Source: Petasospora fabianii
Lineage: Eukaryota > Ascomycota > Saccharomycetes > Phaffomycetales > Wickerhamomycetaceae
Assembly (NCBI GenBank): GCA_022641835.1
Contig: CP048718.1
Span: 1-64,000 of the forward strand
Direction: 5' to 3'
DNA: 64,000 nt
Of the stretch, positions 20,187 to 30,228 are shown piece by piece. The translations under genes were made by a program, and so were the position numbers. How positions within the stretch are numbered: position 1 is the stretch's first letter; each line of letters starts with the position of its first letter. The notes under the pieces are model-generated. The model was not told the DNA's origin and searched no databases. It worked only from the letters and a program-made list of their open reading frames with translations.

Positions 20187-20722
20187 GCTTGAATAAGATT
20201 CTTTAGCAGATGAAGGATATATCTAAAGAGAAGACCAGATTGGCGAAGAGTTGGGGTGGAAGTGTGGTAAAAATCGTTACCGCCCTTGATTGCGATACGT
20301 AAACAAACGGGTTTCAGGTTCAATGAGGCGCTGGCCTGTGGACAGAAACGCGTTGAGCGAGCGTAAAGAGTTGGACTATGTGTGTGTGTGTGTCCCTGTG
20401 TTTGTGTATGCAGATGAGTGTACACTCAAAAGTGTTTTTTGACAAGATAACGAAGTTCACCGGCAAATAAGGAACCTTTCTTAAGAAAGAGCAAAAGGCG
20501 GCGGATCATAAACAAATTGTTTGTTTACTTTTTCTTTTGGGTTTGTTTACGTTTTCGCGCCTACGACAAGTTCGCGGAAGGTTCGCGTATTTGGTAAAGG
20601 GGACACACTAATTGGCAGGGCCACTCTCCAGAAAAGAGACTCAGAACTCTCTTCCCTTATACTAGTCCTTTCTTCTTATCTTTATCTATTGTTTGTTTAT
20701 CTATACCATCATTCAGATTATC
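20187..20722. promoter_or_regulatory. NDD1-SNM1 bidirectional promoter with forkhead, MCB and SCB motifs
   Basis: Forkhead words occur at 20299-20307 (GTAAACAAA), 20508-20516 (ATAAACAAA), 20520-20528 and 20542-20550 (TTTGTTTAC). ACGCGT (MCB) is at 20348-20353 and TTTTCGCG (reverse CGCGAAAA, SCB) at 20552-20559. A TG-rich tract lies near 20376-20406. In S. cerevisiae the S-phase forkhead factor Hcm1 drives NDD1; which gene these sites serve here is inferred. Confidence 0.5.
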
Positions 20723-21307
20723 ATGGAGAATACAAATACTAAGCATCTGCGTCACCTTTATGACCTATCACATGCTACGCCCGAAGTACCTGAGCTTAGC
20801 TCCGCCTATACACTCAAGATGATCAAGACCTTTTCCAAGAAAGGCTTAACACTACCGACTCAGATCTCTCAAGGAACGAAATTCTGTTCGCATTGCAATG
20901 CCTGTTTAATCTCAGGTTTCAACATGAGCATGAGAATTGTGTATTCGAAAAGAAAGAAGAATCAAAAGAAGAACCAAAAGAAGCAAACCAATGATTGGAA
21001 GCCCCGCAGTCGAGTACTAAGGATGACTTGTTTCTCCTGTGATGGTGTCACAGATCATGATGTTAAAGTACCAAATTCCCCCAAGGATGTTGAAGATTAT
21101 GTTCCCAAGAAAGAGAAGTTTGTTGCTGAGTGGAAACAGGAGAGTCCCATGGATAAAGAAAAGGAAAAGGCTAATAAGGCTAAGGAAAGAGCTAAGAAGA
21201 GAAAGAAGAACAATCTATCTAATCTTTTAAGTGGGAAGAAAGAAGCAGAGGCTAAAGAGAAGCAAAAATCAAGTTTACTTAGTCTTGATGAGTTTATGAA
21301 AATGTAA
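20723..21307 (+). CDS. SNM1: RNase MRP protein subunit Snm1
   Basis: The 194-residue product (ATG at 20723; an ATG at 20693 would add ten unconserved residues) has the two CxxC zinc ligands of the Rpr2/Snm1 fold: CSHCNAC and CFSC. Its C-terminus (KKRKKNNLSNLLSGKK, SSLLSLDEFMK) matches the end of S. cerevisiae Snm1 (KKRKLNSLTNLLS, SLSLESFMKS). Snm1 is specific to RNase MRP, which cuts the A3 site in pre-rRNA. The tail is highly charged and basic. It converges with PEX29, whose stop is 56 bp away. Confidence 0.88.
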   Translation: MENTNTKHLRHLYDLSHATPEVPELSSAYTLKMIKTFSKKGLTLPTQISQGTKFCSHCNACLISGFNMSMRIVYSKRKKNQKKNQKKQTNDWKPRSRVLRMTCFSCDGVTDHDVKVPNSPKDVEDYVPKKEKFVAEWKQESPMDKEKEKANKAKERAKKRKKNNLSNLLSGKKEAEAKEKQKSSLLSLDEFMKM

Positions 21308-21363
21308 TGAAAGGAATGTTCATGTTAAGTCATATATCATAATCTAAACGTTAAATAAAAGTG

Positions 21364-22887
21364 TCAATGTTCTTCAATGCTACCACCAGATCCTGTTCTT
21401 TTCTTCTTCGGGGTAGTCACTGCAGATTTCCCATCCAGGATATCAGAATGTCTTGTTACTACCCTTGTCCATCTTCTTCTTCTAAATTGTGGTTGATATC
21501 CATTATCATCATCAGCCAAGTCATATACCCATTTAGTTTCGTTATCGATTCTAACAACACCTTCGAGTAAATGACTCTTTACCCAACTATCAGGATATAA
21601 ATCAATCTTCCAATCTTCATCAGTGATAAATTCCCAATCCTTAGGTGGCTTAATCGATGACTTGTTCAAACTTCCAATTGGGGAATGTTCATCATAACTC
21701 AATCTCAAGGGAGAAATCTTTGTGAAATCATCATTTAAAAAGAAAACGAGGTGCCACTCTTTTGCAGACTTGTTGAACTGATGAATTTCAAATATTTCAA
21801 CCTCTTTTTGCTCCGGTGGTTCTTCAAGATCAAAATGCTTATGAAGGATATCCTCAACTTTATTTGTCTTACCCAAGATGTAATACCTCGTCTCTTCAGA
21901 GTAAACCATATTGAACACATAATCATAGAAATATGGATGAAATACCACTGTAGCTGCCCATCCAGTTGTAATCAAGATGAATTTGATAGGTATCAATGGG
22001 AAGATCAAATCACCAAATGAAACACTCACCAGGCCAATGATCAATAGAGACAAGAAGTAAAAAGGTGACACAGCTTCATCTGTGAAATAGGCAAATTTAC
22101 TCAAAAGATGAACAACAACGTCCCATCCATAGACATATAAGACCATATGGTTCTGTAAATCGGTCAAGTTAAGTAAGAACTCCTTCGAGAACTCTGAAGC
22201 TGGGGTCGGGATATTCGGATTCTTCAAGTCTGGTCCATTAGCAAGCACTGGATTATTCTTACCTAATACTGTATGTTGATCTGGAATGTGCTTATTAGTG
22301 TATGCTGGTGTCATTATGTATAGTAAGATGAAGAAGAAAGGGAATGACATGAGTGTCGGTAATGGCTTAAGCACAACGTGTGTATAGAGTGTTAGGATTG
22401 TTAGTGTTAATGTTGGGTTTTCCCATGTGAAGAAGCGAATGATATGATCAATCATTTCAAAAGGGAATGATAATCTTGAATTGAGTTGAATGAAGTTCTT
22501 TGACATAATTGGAACAGAGAGTTGTGGCCGTGTCTTTCCAGCTTGGACTCTACCTTCGATAACGTTTGCTCCCAATTCAGTATTTGGTGGTAGAGCCATG
22601 GCAAGCAGTTTCTCAACAAAGATATCTGTGAGTTGAGATTGTTGTTTCTGCTTAAAAGAGGAGAATGATGATGTCATTGTTGTAGTAGGTGTACGAACTT
22701 CTTGTGAATTGATCGAAGCTGAGTCGTTGGATGACTTCTTAGAAGTGGCACTCGCTTGAGGTACTAAAGAGTCTGAACTATCATTACCATTGCCATTACC
22801 ATTTTGGGTACCAAAGAAAGAAGAAATGTTGTCCTGAACAAATGAAAGCGCGAGGTTAGATTGCGAATTACGTTTAGAGGCATCCAT
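21364..22887 (-). CDS. PEX29: Peroxisomal membrane protein Pex29 (Pex24-like, dysferlin domain)
   Basis: This 507-residue protein regulates peroxisome size and number and acts at ER-peroxisome contacts. After a disordered Ser/Asn-rich N-terminus, residues about 85-135 (VEKLLAMALPP, GKTRPQLSVPIMSKNFIQL, NSRLSFPFEMID) align with S. cerevisiae Pex29 (VEKIIKMALPP, ERPKLSVQITSRNFIQM). Hydrophobic segments follow at about 160-200, 240-265 and 275-315. The C-terminal dysferlin-type module contains WKIDLYPDSW and RRRRWTRVV. Pex28 is the close relative; the N-terminal blocks fit Pex29 better. Confidence 0.87.
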   Translation of the reverse strand: MDASKRNSQSNLALSFVQDNISSFFGTQNGNGNGNDSSDSLVPQASATSKKSSNDSASINSQEVRTPTTTMTSSFSSFKQKQQSQLTDIFVEKLLAMALPPNTELGANVIEGRVQAGKTRPQLSVPIMSKNFIQLNSRLSFPFEMIDHIIRFFTWENPTLTLTILTLYTHVVLKPLPTLMSFPFFFILLYIMTPAYTNKHIPDQHTVLGKNNPVLANGPDLKNPNIPTPASEFSKEFLLNLTDLQNHMVLYVYGWDVVVHLLSKFAYFTDEAVSPFYFLSLLIIGLVSVSFGDLIFPLIPIKFILITTGWAATVVFHPYFYDYVFNMVYSEETRYYILGKTNKVEDILHKHFDLEEPPEQKEVEIFEIHQFNKSAKEWHLVFFLNDDFTKISPLRLSYDEHSPIGSLNKSSIKPPKDWEFITDEDWKIDLYPDSWVKSHLLEGVVRIDNETKWVYDLADDDNGYQPQFRRRRWTRVVTRHSDILDGKSAVTTPKKKRTGSGGSIEEH

Positions 22888-23318
22888 TGTATCGTTCTTC
22901 CCACTTAAGAAAGCTTGAAACGTCCATTACCCGAGAGTAGTTGCAGGGTTAATGCGATGAGCTCTGTTGGGTGTCACTCTGTGTCTTGGGGGTTATCAAT
23001 GAGTCGAACTTGTTCAAGATGGGACAAGGCAAATGGTTCAGTGGGGATCACTTAAGAGACAACTCCGTGTAATCCGTAGTGCAAAGCAAAGCCTAAATAG
23101 CAGATGTTTAGTATAAACTATTAACCGAGAAAGAGAAATAGAGAAGGGCCTTAAAACATTGCGCGGGGAAATTTGAACCTCGGTTGAATTTCATTCGCGA
23201 ATCGAACATGTTCGCGACAATCCCATCTTGTTTACCTTTCGACGCGTAAAGTGTCTATTATGTTTATCTTTTATCTCTATTCATCTTCATATCCCAGATA
23301 ATAGAATTTTGCTTTAGC
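22888..23318. promoter_or_regulatory. PEX29-BUB3 divergent promoter with an MCB box
   Basis: ACGCGT is at 23242-23247, 72 bp upstream of the BUB3 start. TTCGCG words cluster at 23193-23217, including a near-palindromic ATTCGCGAAT. This fits a G1/S-regulated checkpoint gene. No other gene is visible. Confidence 0.45.
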
Positions 23319-24408
23319 ATGTCCAGGATTAGTACGTTAATAATGATTTACCATATGTGAGCTCTTACTAACACACACAGTCGAGTTACCGGAATCACCC
23401 AGAGACATTGTTTCCTCTGTACGCTTCTCCCCCGCGTACCCTCAACTACTAGCTGGTTCTTGGGATGGATCCGTGACGCTTTACTCTACATCTACGGAGT
23501 CTCTCGAGTCACCAAGACCTCCACTTGCTCGTGTACAATGTGATTCACCAGTTACATCAGTTTGTTGGGGACAAGGAGGTCGTAAGGCGTTTATCGCCTC
23601 TACATCTGGAGCCATCTCTGAAATCGATATGGAGAACCGTTCACTTAATGACATTGGTCATAAGCACAAACTAGGTGTCCAATCGCTTGTATCATTGGGA
23701 TCAACATCATCATCTCTTCTAGTGTCTGGTTCATGGGATCGATCAATACAATACATCGATTCACGTACAGGTTCAACCACCCAGACAGTGACAAATCTAC
23801 CGGGTAAAATATTCGCTATGGATTCAACGCCCAATGGAGATAAACTCGTCGTTGCAATGTCTAATCGACTTGTTCATGTCTATGACGTACGAAATAGTTT
23901 GGAACCTCTTCAAATCCGAGAAAGTGGACTCAAATACCAAACAAAGGATCTTAAGTGTATGCCTAATGGAGAAGGATACGCTCAAAGTTCCATTGAAGGT
24001 CGAGTCGCTATTGAATATTTTGATCCATCAGAAACGTCACAATCAAGGAAATACGCTTTCAAATGTCATAGACTCGCTGCCAGTGATATGGATCTCGTCT
24101 CACCGGTTAATTCTTTAACGTTCCATAGCAGTTATGGAACTCTCTTTACAGCAGGTGCTGATGGTCATGTCTGTCTTTGGGATCATCAATCCAAGAAGAG
24201 ACTTCGACAATACTCTAAATTGGATCAAAGTGTTGTATCTTTGGATTTTGATGATAAAGATGGACAGACAATCATTGCTATTGCTACAAGTGATGACTCT
24301 TTCAAAACTGCTCCCTCGATAGATAGTGCTTCTTCTCCAATGAGATCTAAGATCTTTATTAGAGCATTGGCAGAGAATGAAGGTGCACCAAGGATAAAGA
24401 ATCATTAA
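23319..24408 (+). CDS. BUB3: Spindle assembly checkpoint WD40 protein Bub3, spliced
   Basis: Exon 1 is only 13 nt (23319-23331, MSRI plus one base). The intron 23332-23380 (49 nt) has GTACGT, TACTAAC at 23366-23372 and ACACAG. Exon 2 is 23381-24408. The joined start reads MSRIIELPESPRDIVSSVRF, and the 346-residue product fits S. cerevisiae Bub3 (341). It is a seven-blade WD40 propeller with GSWDGSVTLY, SGSWDRSIQYID, ESGLKYQTKDLKCMP, the SSIEGRVAIEYFD block, KCHRL and GADGHVCLWD, then ATSDDSFKT. Bub3 binds the GLEBS motifs of Bub1 and Mad3 at kinetochores. Unspliced, the frame lacks an ATG at its start, so the intron is needed. Confidence 0.93.
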
Positions 24409-24691
24409 CAACTCTGCATATATGTTATGAATCTTGGATTTGATGTAGCATTTCTTTAATATGCAACAACGTCTCACAACATCGGTTCGTGAGCTACAAA
24501 TGAACTTATAAGTATTAGTGTATCAATGACCCAACTATAAACCAAACCAGATCAGAAAAGAGAATATCAGCAATAGCACAATTAAAAGAGTATAGCTATA
24601 AGAGGGGGCAGAAGAAAGAAAGAAAGGAAACAATATAGCAAGGTCTCAAACCCATATTTACATCAAAAATTTATCAAAGCAAACGCAACAA

Positions 24692-26497
24692 TCACAACTC
24701 CATATCATCTGCAAACTCCACGGGACCAGCACCAGAGTCAGCAATTGCTGAATCAAGGTTTGCAGCACTGATTGATGAATCATCTTCATCATCTTCAAAA
24801 TCAACATCAAAGAAATCATCATCTGAACCGACAATTTTCTCATAGAGAACCTTGGCAGCTGTAATGACACCATCATAAGAGATTTCACTTGATGGTAAAG
24901 AAGAGTAAATTACACCTCTATCAGGAGCATCAACGTCTTCTTCGACATAGATTGAGTTCTTTCTGTATTGTTCTGGGACAACAACACCAGCATGTGGGAT
25001 ACTTGTCATTTGAACATAGTAGAATTTCAACAAATATTGAATTTTTTCCTTTGGAACGAAATCTCTAAAAGATTGACCAAGTTTGACAGAGTTTAGGGCC
25101 CCTGTATGTGTATCATCCAAAAAGTCCTGAGTGTCAAGATCAGAACTTTCTCTAAGGATAGAATTCTCCATATTTTGTAAAGCGGCCTCCAAATCCTTAC
25201 GACCTTGATCACCTGTTTCAATGGTACTCATATACCAGACACATGTCCCTTTAGCGGTGATACCTGTACCATCACCCATAATGATTGCTTGTACTGCATG
25301 TTTGTTGTTTGAATCTAGGGACCCCGTTGGGAAAACGACAATAGCAGCGGATTCACCATCTTGGAACCATTGTGTACATTCTTTCTTGACAACAGCAGTG
25401 AGTCTTTGAATCTGGTATTGTTGCTTTGGTTTAAATTTGGACCCCGTTGGAGCTTGAGAAGGTGAAATGATGATTTGTTCATTAACATGAATCTTGGAAT
25501 CATCTGAAAGTTGTGCAATCTTGGTCTTTGGATCAAAAGAGACTAATCTAGTGTTCAGCTTGTAAGTTGTACCTGCAACTGCTGCACTGCGACAGAAACC
25601 TTGAGATATTTCACCTGCACCACCATATTTGGAATACATTACTGGGAAGTTTCCATAAACGTCAAATGATACGAGGTATCTCTTAATTCTTAAGAGTGCC
25701 TCTGGAGTTTGAATTTCGTTATTGTTGCAAAGTCCGATCGAGAAGATAAGTTCAAAGATTTGAGTCTTTTCAAGTTTGAAATGTTCCGAAAGGAATGTTT
25801 CTATAGATTTCTTCTTATAAGGTTCCCAAATCTCTGGATGAGCTTCCCAATCTAGGGCAAATTTGATGAATTTCATAAGAGATCTCTTTGTCACTAGTGA
25901 AAGTGTTTGGTTTGTGAAGATGTCTTGCTTTGTAGATGTCATTTTTTCAAAATTATCATTCTCGTAGAAATGGAAAGAGCTTAATGGTTGAAACTCAAGG
26001 TATTTGTAAACTCTTGACTTTATGAGTAATGATAGAAGATCTGATTTGCAAAAGAGAATATTTGGAGTGAGATCAATACCAAAATCACGAGCACTGAGTT
26101 CGTTACCACTAGGGATATAAAGCAATGCATCTTTATAACCTTGAACTTTATTCGAATTAACATTTTGAACCCATTGCTTTAATTGATCAATGGTAAGTGT
26201 GGCGGTACTGTCACCATAGTATGAATTAGCATCTATGTGAAGCACATTAGTGCCCTGCCATGCTAAAGCAGCAGCAAGAACCGATTCAGCAAGTCCCGTT
26301 CCAGCAATAACAACATCAAATTGATCAGGAATAGATTCTGGGATTGGTTTCTCTAAACCAGCTAAATGCGGCACAACTGATGGTCGTCTCTGTGGATGAG
26401 TGCCGCCGGATTCATGTGAAACTGATGAACGTCTTTCAGCCATGGAGGGCCTGCGGTTATTAGAACTCATTATATGATGATTATCTGGTCCAGTCAT
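24692..26497 (-). CDS. MRS6: Rab escort protein Mrs6
   Basis: This 601-residue protein matches S. cerevisiae Mrs6 (603) and the GDI/REP superfamily. It presents Rab GTPases such as Ypt1 and Sec4 to geranylgeranyltransferase II. The dinucleotide-like fold begins at about residue 60 (FDVVIAGTGLAESVLAAALA, LHIDANSYYGD), followed by the SLLIKSRVYKYLEF and the KYGGAGEISQGFCR blocks. A Ser/Arg-rich disordered leader of about 55 residues and an acidic C-terminal tail (SDDDFFDVDFEDDEDD) flank the core. A second in-frame ATG ten codons on is a possible alternative start. Confidence 0.93.
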   Translation of the reverse strand: MTGPDNHHIMSSNNRRPSMAERRSSVSHESGGTHPQRRPSVVPHLAGLEKPIPESIPDQFDVVIAGTGLAESVLAAALAWQGTNVLHIDANSYYGDSTATLTIDQLKQWVQNVNSNKVQGYKDALLYIPSGNELSARDFGIDLTPNILFCKSDLLSLLIKSRVYKYLEFQPLSSFHFYENDNFEKMTSTKQDIFTNQTLSLVTKRSLMKFIKFALDWEAHPEIWEPYKKKSIETFLSEHFKLEKTQIFELIFSIGLCNNNEIQTPEALLRIKRYLVSFDVYGNFPVMYSKYGGAGEISQGFCRSAAVAGTTYKLNTRLVSFDPKTKIAQLSDDSKIHVNEQIIISPSQAPTGSKFKPKQQYQIQRLTAVVKKECTQWFQDGESAAIVVFPTGSLDSNNKHAVQAIIMGDGTGITAKGTCVWYMSTIETGDQGRKDLEAALQNMENSILRESSDLDTQDFLDDTHTGALNSVKLGQSFRDFVPKEKIQYLLKFYYVQMTSIPHAGVVVPEQYRKNSIYVEEDVDAPDRGVIYSSLPSSEISYDGVITAAKVLYEKIVGSDDDFFDVDFEDDEDDSSISAANLDSAIADSGAGPVEFADDMEL

Positions 26498-26914
26498 CTA
26501 GCCGCCGTGGGAAAGATGTCTAGCCGCTGTGTAAACTGTTCAAGCTAAAAGCTTTGTTCAACATTTGTTTTGGTGACTCGATTGTCCGGAAAACAAAGGT
26601 TTTTTAAGAATTCGCGAAAAATACAAACATTTTTTTTTTTTTTTTTTTTTTAATAACATAAAATGGTGTCTAGGTTTATTAGTCATCCATTTTTCCCGGA
26701 CATCATTACTCCTTTCCACTCCGAGTTGGCCGTTGAGATTGAAGAAACAGTTTTAGGAGATGTGTTTAAACTCTTATTGATATAGTTAAGATAGCATTAA
26801 GTCATTCAACTACATTTAATAATACACTTAAATGTTACAATAAATAGATGGAATATGTATGAGGTTTAAGAGACAACCGGAAAGGAAGGGATAAGGGGGA
26901 AGTATAAGAAGACA
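26498..26914. repeat. Intergenic region with a T22 tract
   Basis: A homopolymer of 22 T runs from 26630 to 26651, inside an AT-rich 417-bp gap between the MRS6 start and the 3' end of the next gene. TTCGCGAAAA near 26611 resembles an SCB word. No gene is visible. Confidence 0.7.
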
Positions 26915-27235
26915 TCACTTTGAATCAACTTGTTTCTGTTCAAGTACTTTAACATGTTCTTCAAGTATTCTGATAGACTTTGTCAAACCAACAACATCCT
27001 TAATAATAACATTGCTACTATTTTTGTACTCTTCAAGTACATAAAAATACACAACAGCAGTTGTAACTGAAACACCAGTAAAGAATCCCAAAAGTCCACC
27101 ACGGAACGCACCAACGCGTTTAACTGGAACCACTGTTGCAGTCACAGGTGTTGCAGCTGTTGCAGCTGTAGTGGTACCAGTGGTACTAACTGTAGCATAG
27201 TTTCTAACAGATCTGAAAAGTGTTCTTCTAAGCAT
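26915..27235 (-). CDS. Small single-pass mitochondrial membrane protein, unrecognised
   Basis: The likely product is 106 residues from the ATG at 27235 (MLRRTLFRSVRNYATVST), a classic mitochondrial presequence. An upstream in-frame ATG would add about 41 His/Tyr/Pro-rich residues encoded by simple repeats. After an Ala/Thr-rich linker comes one membrane segment (GGLLGFFTGVSVTTAVVYFY). A short soluble tail follows (LEEYKNSSNVIIKDVVG) that ends in a coiled-coil-like helix (SIRILEEHVKVLEQKQ). This GF..G...YYxLxEY then coiled-coil layout is seen in small inner-membrane proteins, but I cannot name the family. A CACGTGA site lies 320 bp upstream. Confidence 0.72.
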   Translation of the reverse strand: MLRRTLFRSVRNYATVSTTGTTTAATAATPVTATVVPVKRVGAFRGGLLGFFTGVSVTTAVVYFYVLEEYKNSSNVIIKDVVGLTKSIRILEEHVKVLEQKQVDSK

Positions 27236-27693
27236 TGTATGATCTCTCTCTCTCTGAGTTGTGCGGGGGTTGTACCTGTATACGTGTGGGGGAGTATATG
27301 TATACGTGTGGGGTTTGTCGAGGGATATGTGGGGGTGTGGGATGTGTAGGTATATCACAGATGAATGTATGATTTGTGTGGGAAATATCCTAAGATTATA
27401 GGAGAGATTATAGGAGTGAACAGATAAACAAGATAAAACAAAACCAAGTCAATACAAGATTAAAGAGAAAATGTGGAGAAGTTTTGCCCCCGGAGAATTA
27501 TGGAGAAGGAAAGTTTAATTTCGCGCTTTTTTTATATGAAGGGGTAAGAATGTCACGTGATTAAATTTTTTCTCTCGGTTCCTTCCCCTGAATCTCGGTA
27601 CTTCGGATACAACTGATCCGATGGTTACTTAGTTTACTTACTCCACATATTTATGTATAGAACTACATGTTCATTGCCATATATACACAAGGC
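27236..27693. other. Intergenic region with tandem GTATACGTGTGGGG words
   Basis: Near 27277-27315 two copies of TATACGTGTGGG-type sequence flank GT-rich DNA. GTCACGTGA at 27552-27560 is a Cbf1-type E-box. No gene is visible. Confidence 0.45.
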
Positions 27694-29700
27694 TCACTTC
27701 TTACCAAACAATGACTTCAATGAAAACTTCTTTGAGCCACGACTATTAAAATTTGTAGGAACAACAGATTCACTCTTTGACTTGTGTAGTTTAGCTCTTC
27801 TCTGTGTAGTTCCAGTATCATGAGATACAGATGCCTGTAGATTGTTATGGAATGGAGAACGAGAACCTGGACTTGGTGATGATCCATTATTACTTGCATT
27901 TGACTTAATACGTCTTAGGTCAGAATTTGTACTGTTAACTGAGACTTTAGATCTATCAGGTAGATCTAAATTCCATTTTAAACTTGATGGTTGTGGTGGT
28001 GTTGGTGTCATCAATGGTGAATTTGTAGTAGAATGACTCAATTGGTTTTTAATCTTATTAATTGGATCTCTTGAAGGTTCAATAACATCCAACATAGATT
28101 TAGTCTTGGATAATTGTGGCATACCAGTTATAGAACGAACAAGTTCTGTTACATCTCCATTCTCTGAAGCTTCTTTCATCTTGGCTGCAACATCAGCAAT
28201 TGCATCACTCACCTTCAGGAGATTATCTTCAAATATTCCCTTTTTCATTGGTTTTTGACGAACATCTTCAAAATAACTTCTTAATTCACCTCTTTTCATC
28301 TTAACAAGTTCAGTCAATTCAATAAATGGATCATCACTAACTGAATCAATGGATTCACTGTCTGATGATATGGAGTTGTCATCATCATCATCATCATTCT
28401 CATTACTTTGAGTACTCATGGATCCATGTGTATGCTTTCTTGATAAAGATTCAAGACTAACCTGAGATCTATCTTGTTTCAACTCTTGAAGTCTTGTCCT
28501 TAACATCTTTTCCAATTTCGAATCTGGTAACACAGCTTTCTTATCATCAATCTCAATCTCCAATTTCCATCCTTTCTCTTTACAAATTTTTTCGAAAAAT
28601 TCCAATTCATACTCATTAGTAGTCAATGCTGGTACAATGATAACTGGAATGGCAAAATCCTTGAGAATTTTATGTGATAATCTTGAAGTCATGTTCCATG
28701 ATGATGGTTCCAAGAATCTTGAATTTGGTTTGTTAACAACAACGAGTAAATGAGGTTCATAAATGGCAATAGTCTCTGCTAATGTCTTCTTTGTATGTTC
28801 ATGAATGAAAATATCAATATTCAACTTGAAACTTAGCTTTGGATTACAGATATTGTGAACGTAATCTGCAATTCTCTCAACAGTTTCCTTAAACATAGCC
28901 TCAGTCTCATCATAATCATATTCATCAAGAAACATCTTGGGCACTCTCGAGACGATAATAAGTTCATCACCATCTTGTAACAATTTATCAACAACATAAT
29001 CTAGTCCAACCCATGTATGCATTCTCCCCGTCAAATAAACAAGCCATCTTGAATGTCGAGGTTTAAGATCCGATTTTACCTGATTTTGACCCTTATGTTG
29101 TAATCTTAATGTAAAGGCATTACCATCAAACGCTGCAGATGTTGGATAATCTTGTCTTGCACCATCTTCATTAACATCCAAATGGATTCTTCTTTTCAAA
29201 CCATCCATCAAGTTGATCTTTTTCGAAAGGGCAATTGGTATTGGAGCATCATCATCATCATCAAGCAATTGTGGATGTTGTTGATGTTGAAATTGCTGTT
29301 CATTAGTTGTAAGATCACCTGCACTTAAGTATCCTCTCTCGAGGGACCTTGAACGTGATGATGATCTAGCTCTAGACCTTGATGAAGATCTAGCTCTAGA
29401 TCTTGATCTTGATCTTGATCTAGAACGACCAAGTCCATCAGTATCTTGAACCACTGTATCAAAAGAGACAATTGACTTCCACTGTTTCTTATCAAGTTTC
29501 CCCGAGGAATTACCAATATCAACACTTATATGACGATAAACAAGATAATTATAACTAACATCTCTTTCATGATGACCATGAGGACCAGAAGTTTGAGAAA
29601 TTATACTGCTTGCGATGGGCGATTGTGCTCTTGACAAGTTACGAGAACTTGTACGTGAATCACTAGTCGGTGATAACGTCAACTTCGGGACAGTAGCCAT
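27694..29700 (-). CDS. Universal stress protein (UspA) domain protein with an RS-repeat leader
   Basis: This 668-residue fungal protein has a central UspA-like alpha/beta domain at about residues 215-360 (WLVYLTGRMHTWVGLDYVVD, LIIVSRVPKMFLDEYDYDET, LAETIAIYEPHLLVVVNKPN, SHKILKDFAIPVIIVPAL). The domain is set between long disordered parts. The N-terminus holds an Arg-Ser dipeptide run (about residues 92-120). The C-terminal half has an Asp run, many SP/TP sites, and a basic end (SRGSKKFSLKSLFGKK). Known fungal relatives are uncharacterised; nucleotide binding is possible but the ATP-type G-2X-G-9X-G loop is not obvious. Confidence 0.78.
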   Translation of the reverse strand: MATVPKLTLSPTSDSRTSSRNLSRAQSPIASSIISQTSGPHGHHERDVSYNYLVYRHISVDIGNSSGKLDKKQWKSIVSFDTVVQDTDGLGRSRSRSRSRSRARSSSRSRARSSSRSRSLERGYLSAGDLTTNEQQFQHQQHPQLLDDDDDAPIPIALSKKINLMDGLKRRIHLDVNEDGARQDYPTSAAFDGNAFTLRLQHKGQNQVKSDLKPRHSRWLVYLTGRMHTWVGLDYVVDKLLQDGDELIIVSRVPKMFLDEYDYDETEAMFKETVERIADYVHNICNPKLSFKLNIDIFIHEHTKKTLAETIAIYEPHLLVVVNKPNSRFLEPSSWNMTSRLSHKILKDFAIPVIIVPALTTNEYELEFFEKICKEKGWKLEIEIDDKKAVLPDSKLEKMLRTRLQELKQDRSQVSLESLSRKHTHGSMSTQSNENDDDDDDNSISSDSESIDSVSDDPFIELTELVKMKRGELRSYFEDVRQKPMKKGIFEDNLLKVSDAIADVAAKMKEASENGDVTELVRSITGMPQLSKTKSMLDVIEPSRDPINKIKNQLSHSTTNSPLMTPTPPQPSSLKWNLDLPDRSKVSVNSTNSDLRRIKSNASNNGSSPSPGSRSPFHNNLQASVSHDTGTTQRRAKLHKSKSESVVPTNFNSRGSKKFSLKSLFGKK

Positions 29701-30228
29701 CCTGGGTGGTCTATCTCTGTGTTGTCTCTGTGTATCAGTGTATCTGTGGGTCTGTTTGTGTGAGTGTGACCGAGGGACCGAGGTTATAACTTGTCGCGTG
29801 GGGCCAAATATCGAGCTTATCAGTCCACTGGGTAAATGAAATAAACAGCACTAAAAAGTGTGTGTGTGGTGTCCGGGTGTATATATATACCTCTCTCTAT
29901 ATATGTTATGAGAGTGTTTGTATGTGCTATAAGTATTGTTAAAAGGTTATTTGATTACCTGCTAATATCAATGAATTAATGGTTTAAGGCTTATAGAGGT
30001 TATCAGAAGTTTTATGATAGTGATTAGGGCTTATAAGTTGAAAGTTATGGCATAGGCACTTTCTATCTATAGAGCAGTTGTTTCTTATAGTATTTGTTTG
30101 TAGCTTTCTACTGTTTATACATCTATATTGTTTGTACCTCTATATTGTTTTATTCATTATTTGTTCATTCTTTACTATCTTTTGAGGTAGTTGTGTAGAT
30201 TCATCTGTTCATTTGTATCTCTATTACC
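29701..30228. other. Intergenic region, TG- and TA-rich
   Basis: This holds TG-rich DNA (29715-29765 and near 29857-29880) and short TATATA runs (29881-29910). It is the upstream region of the UspA gene and the 3' flank of MIX14. I see no gene. Confidence 0.5.
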
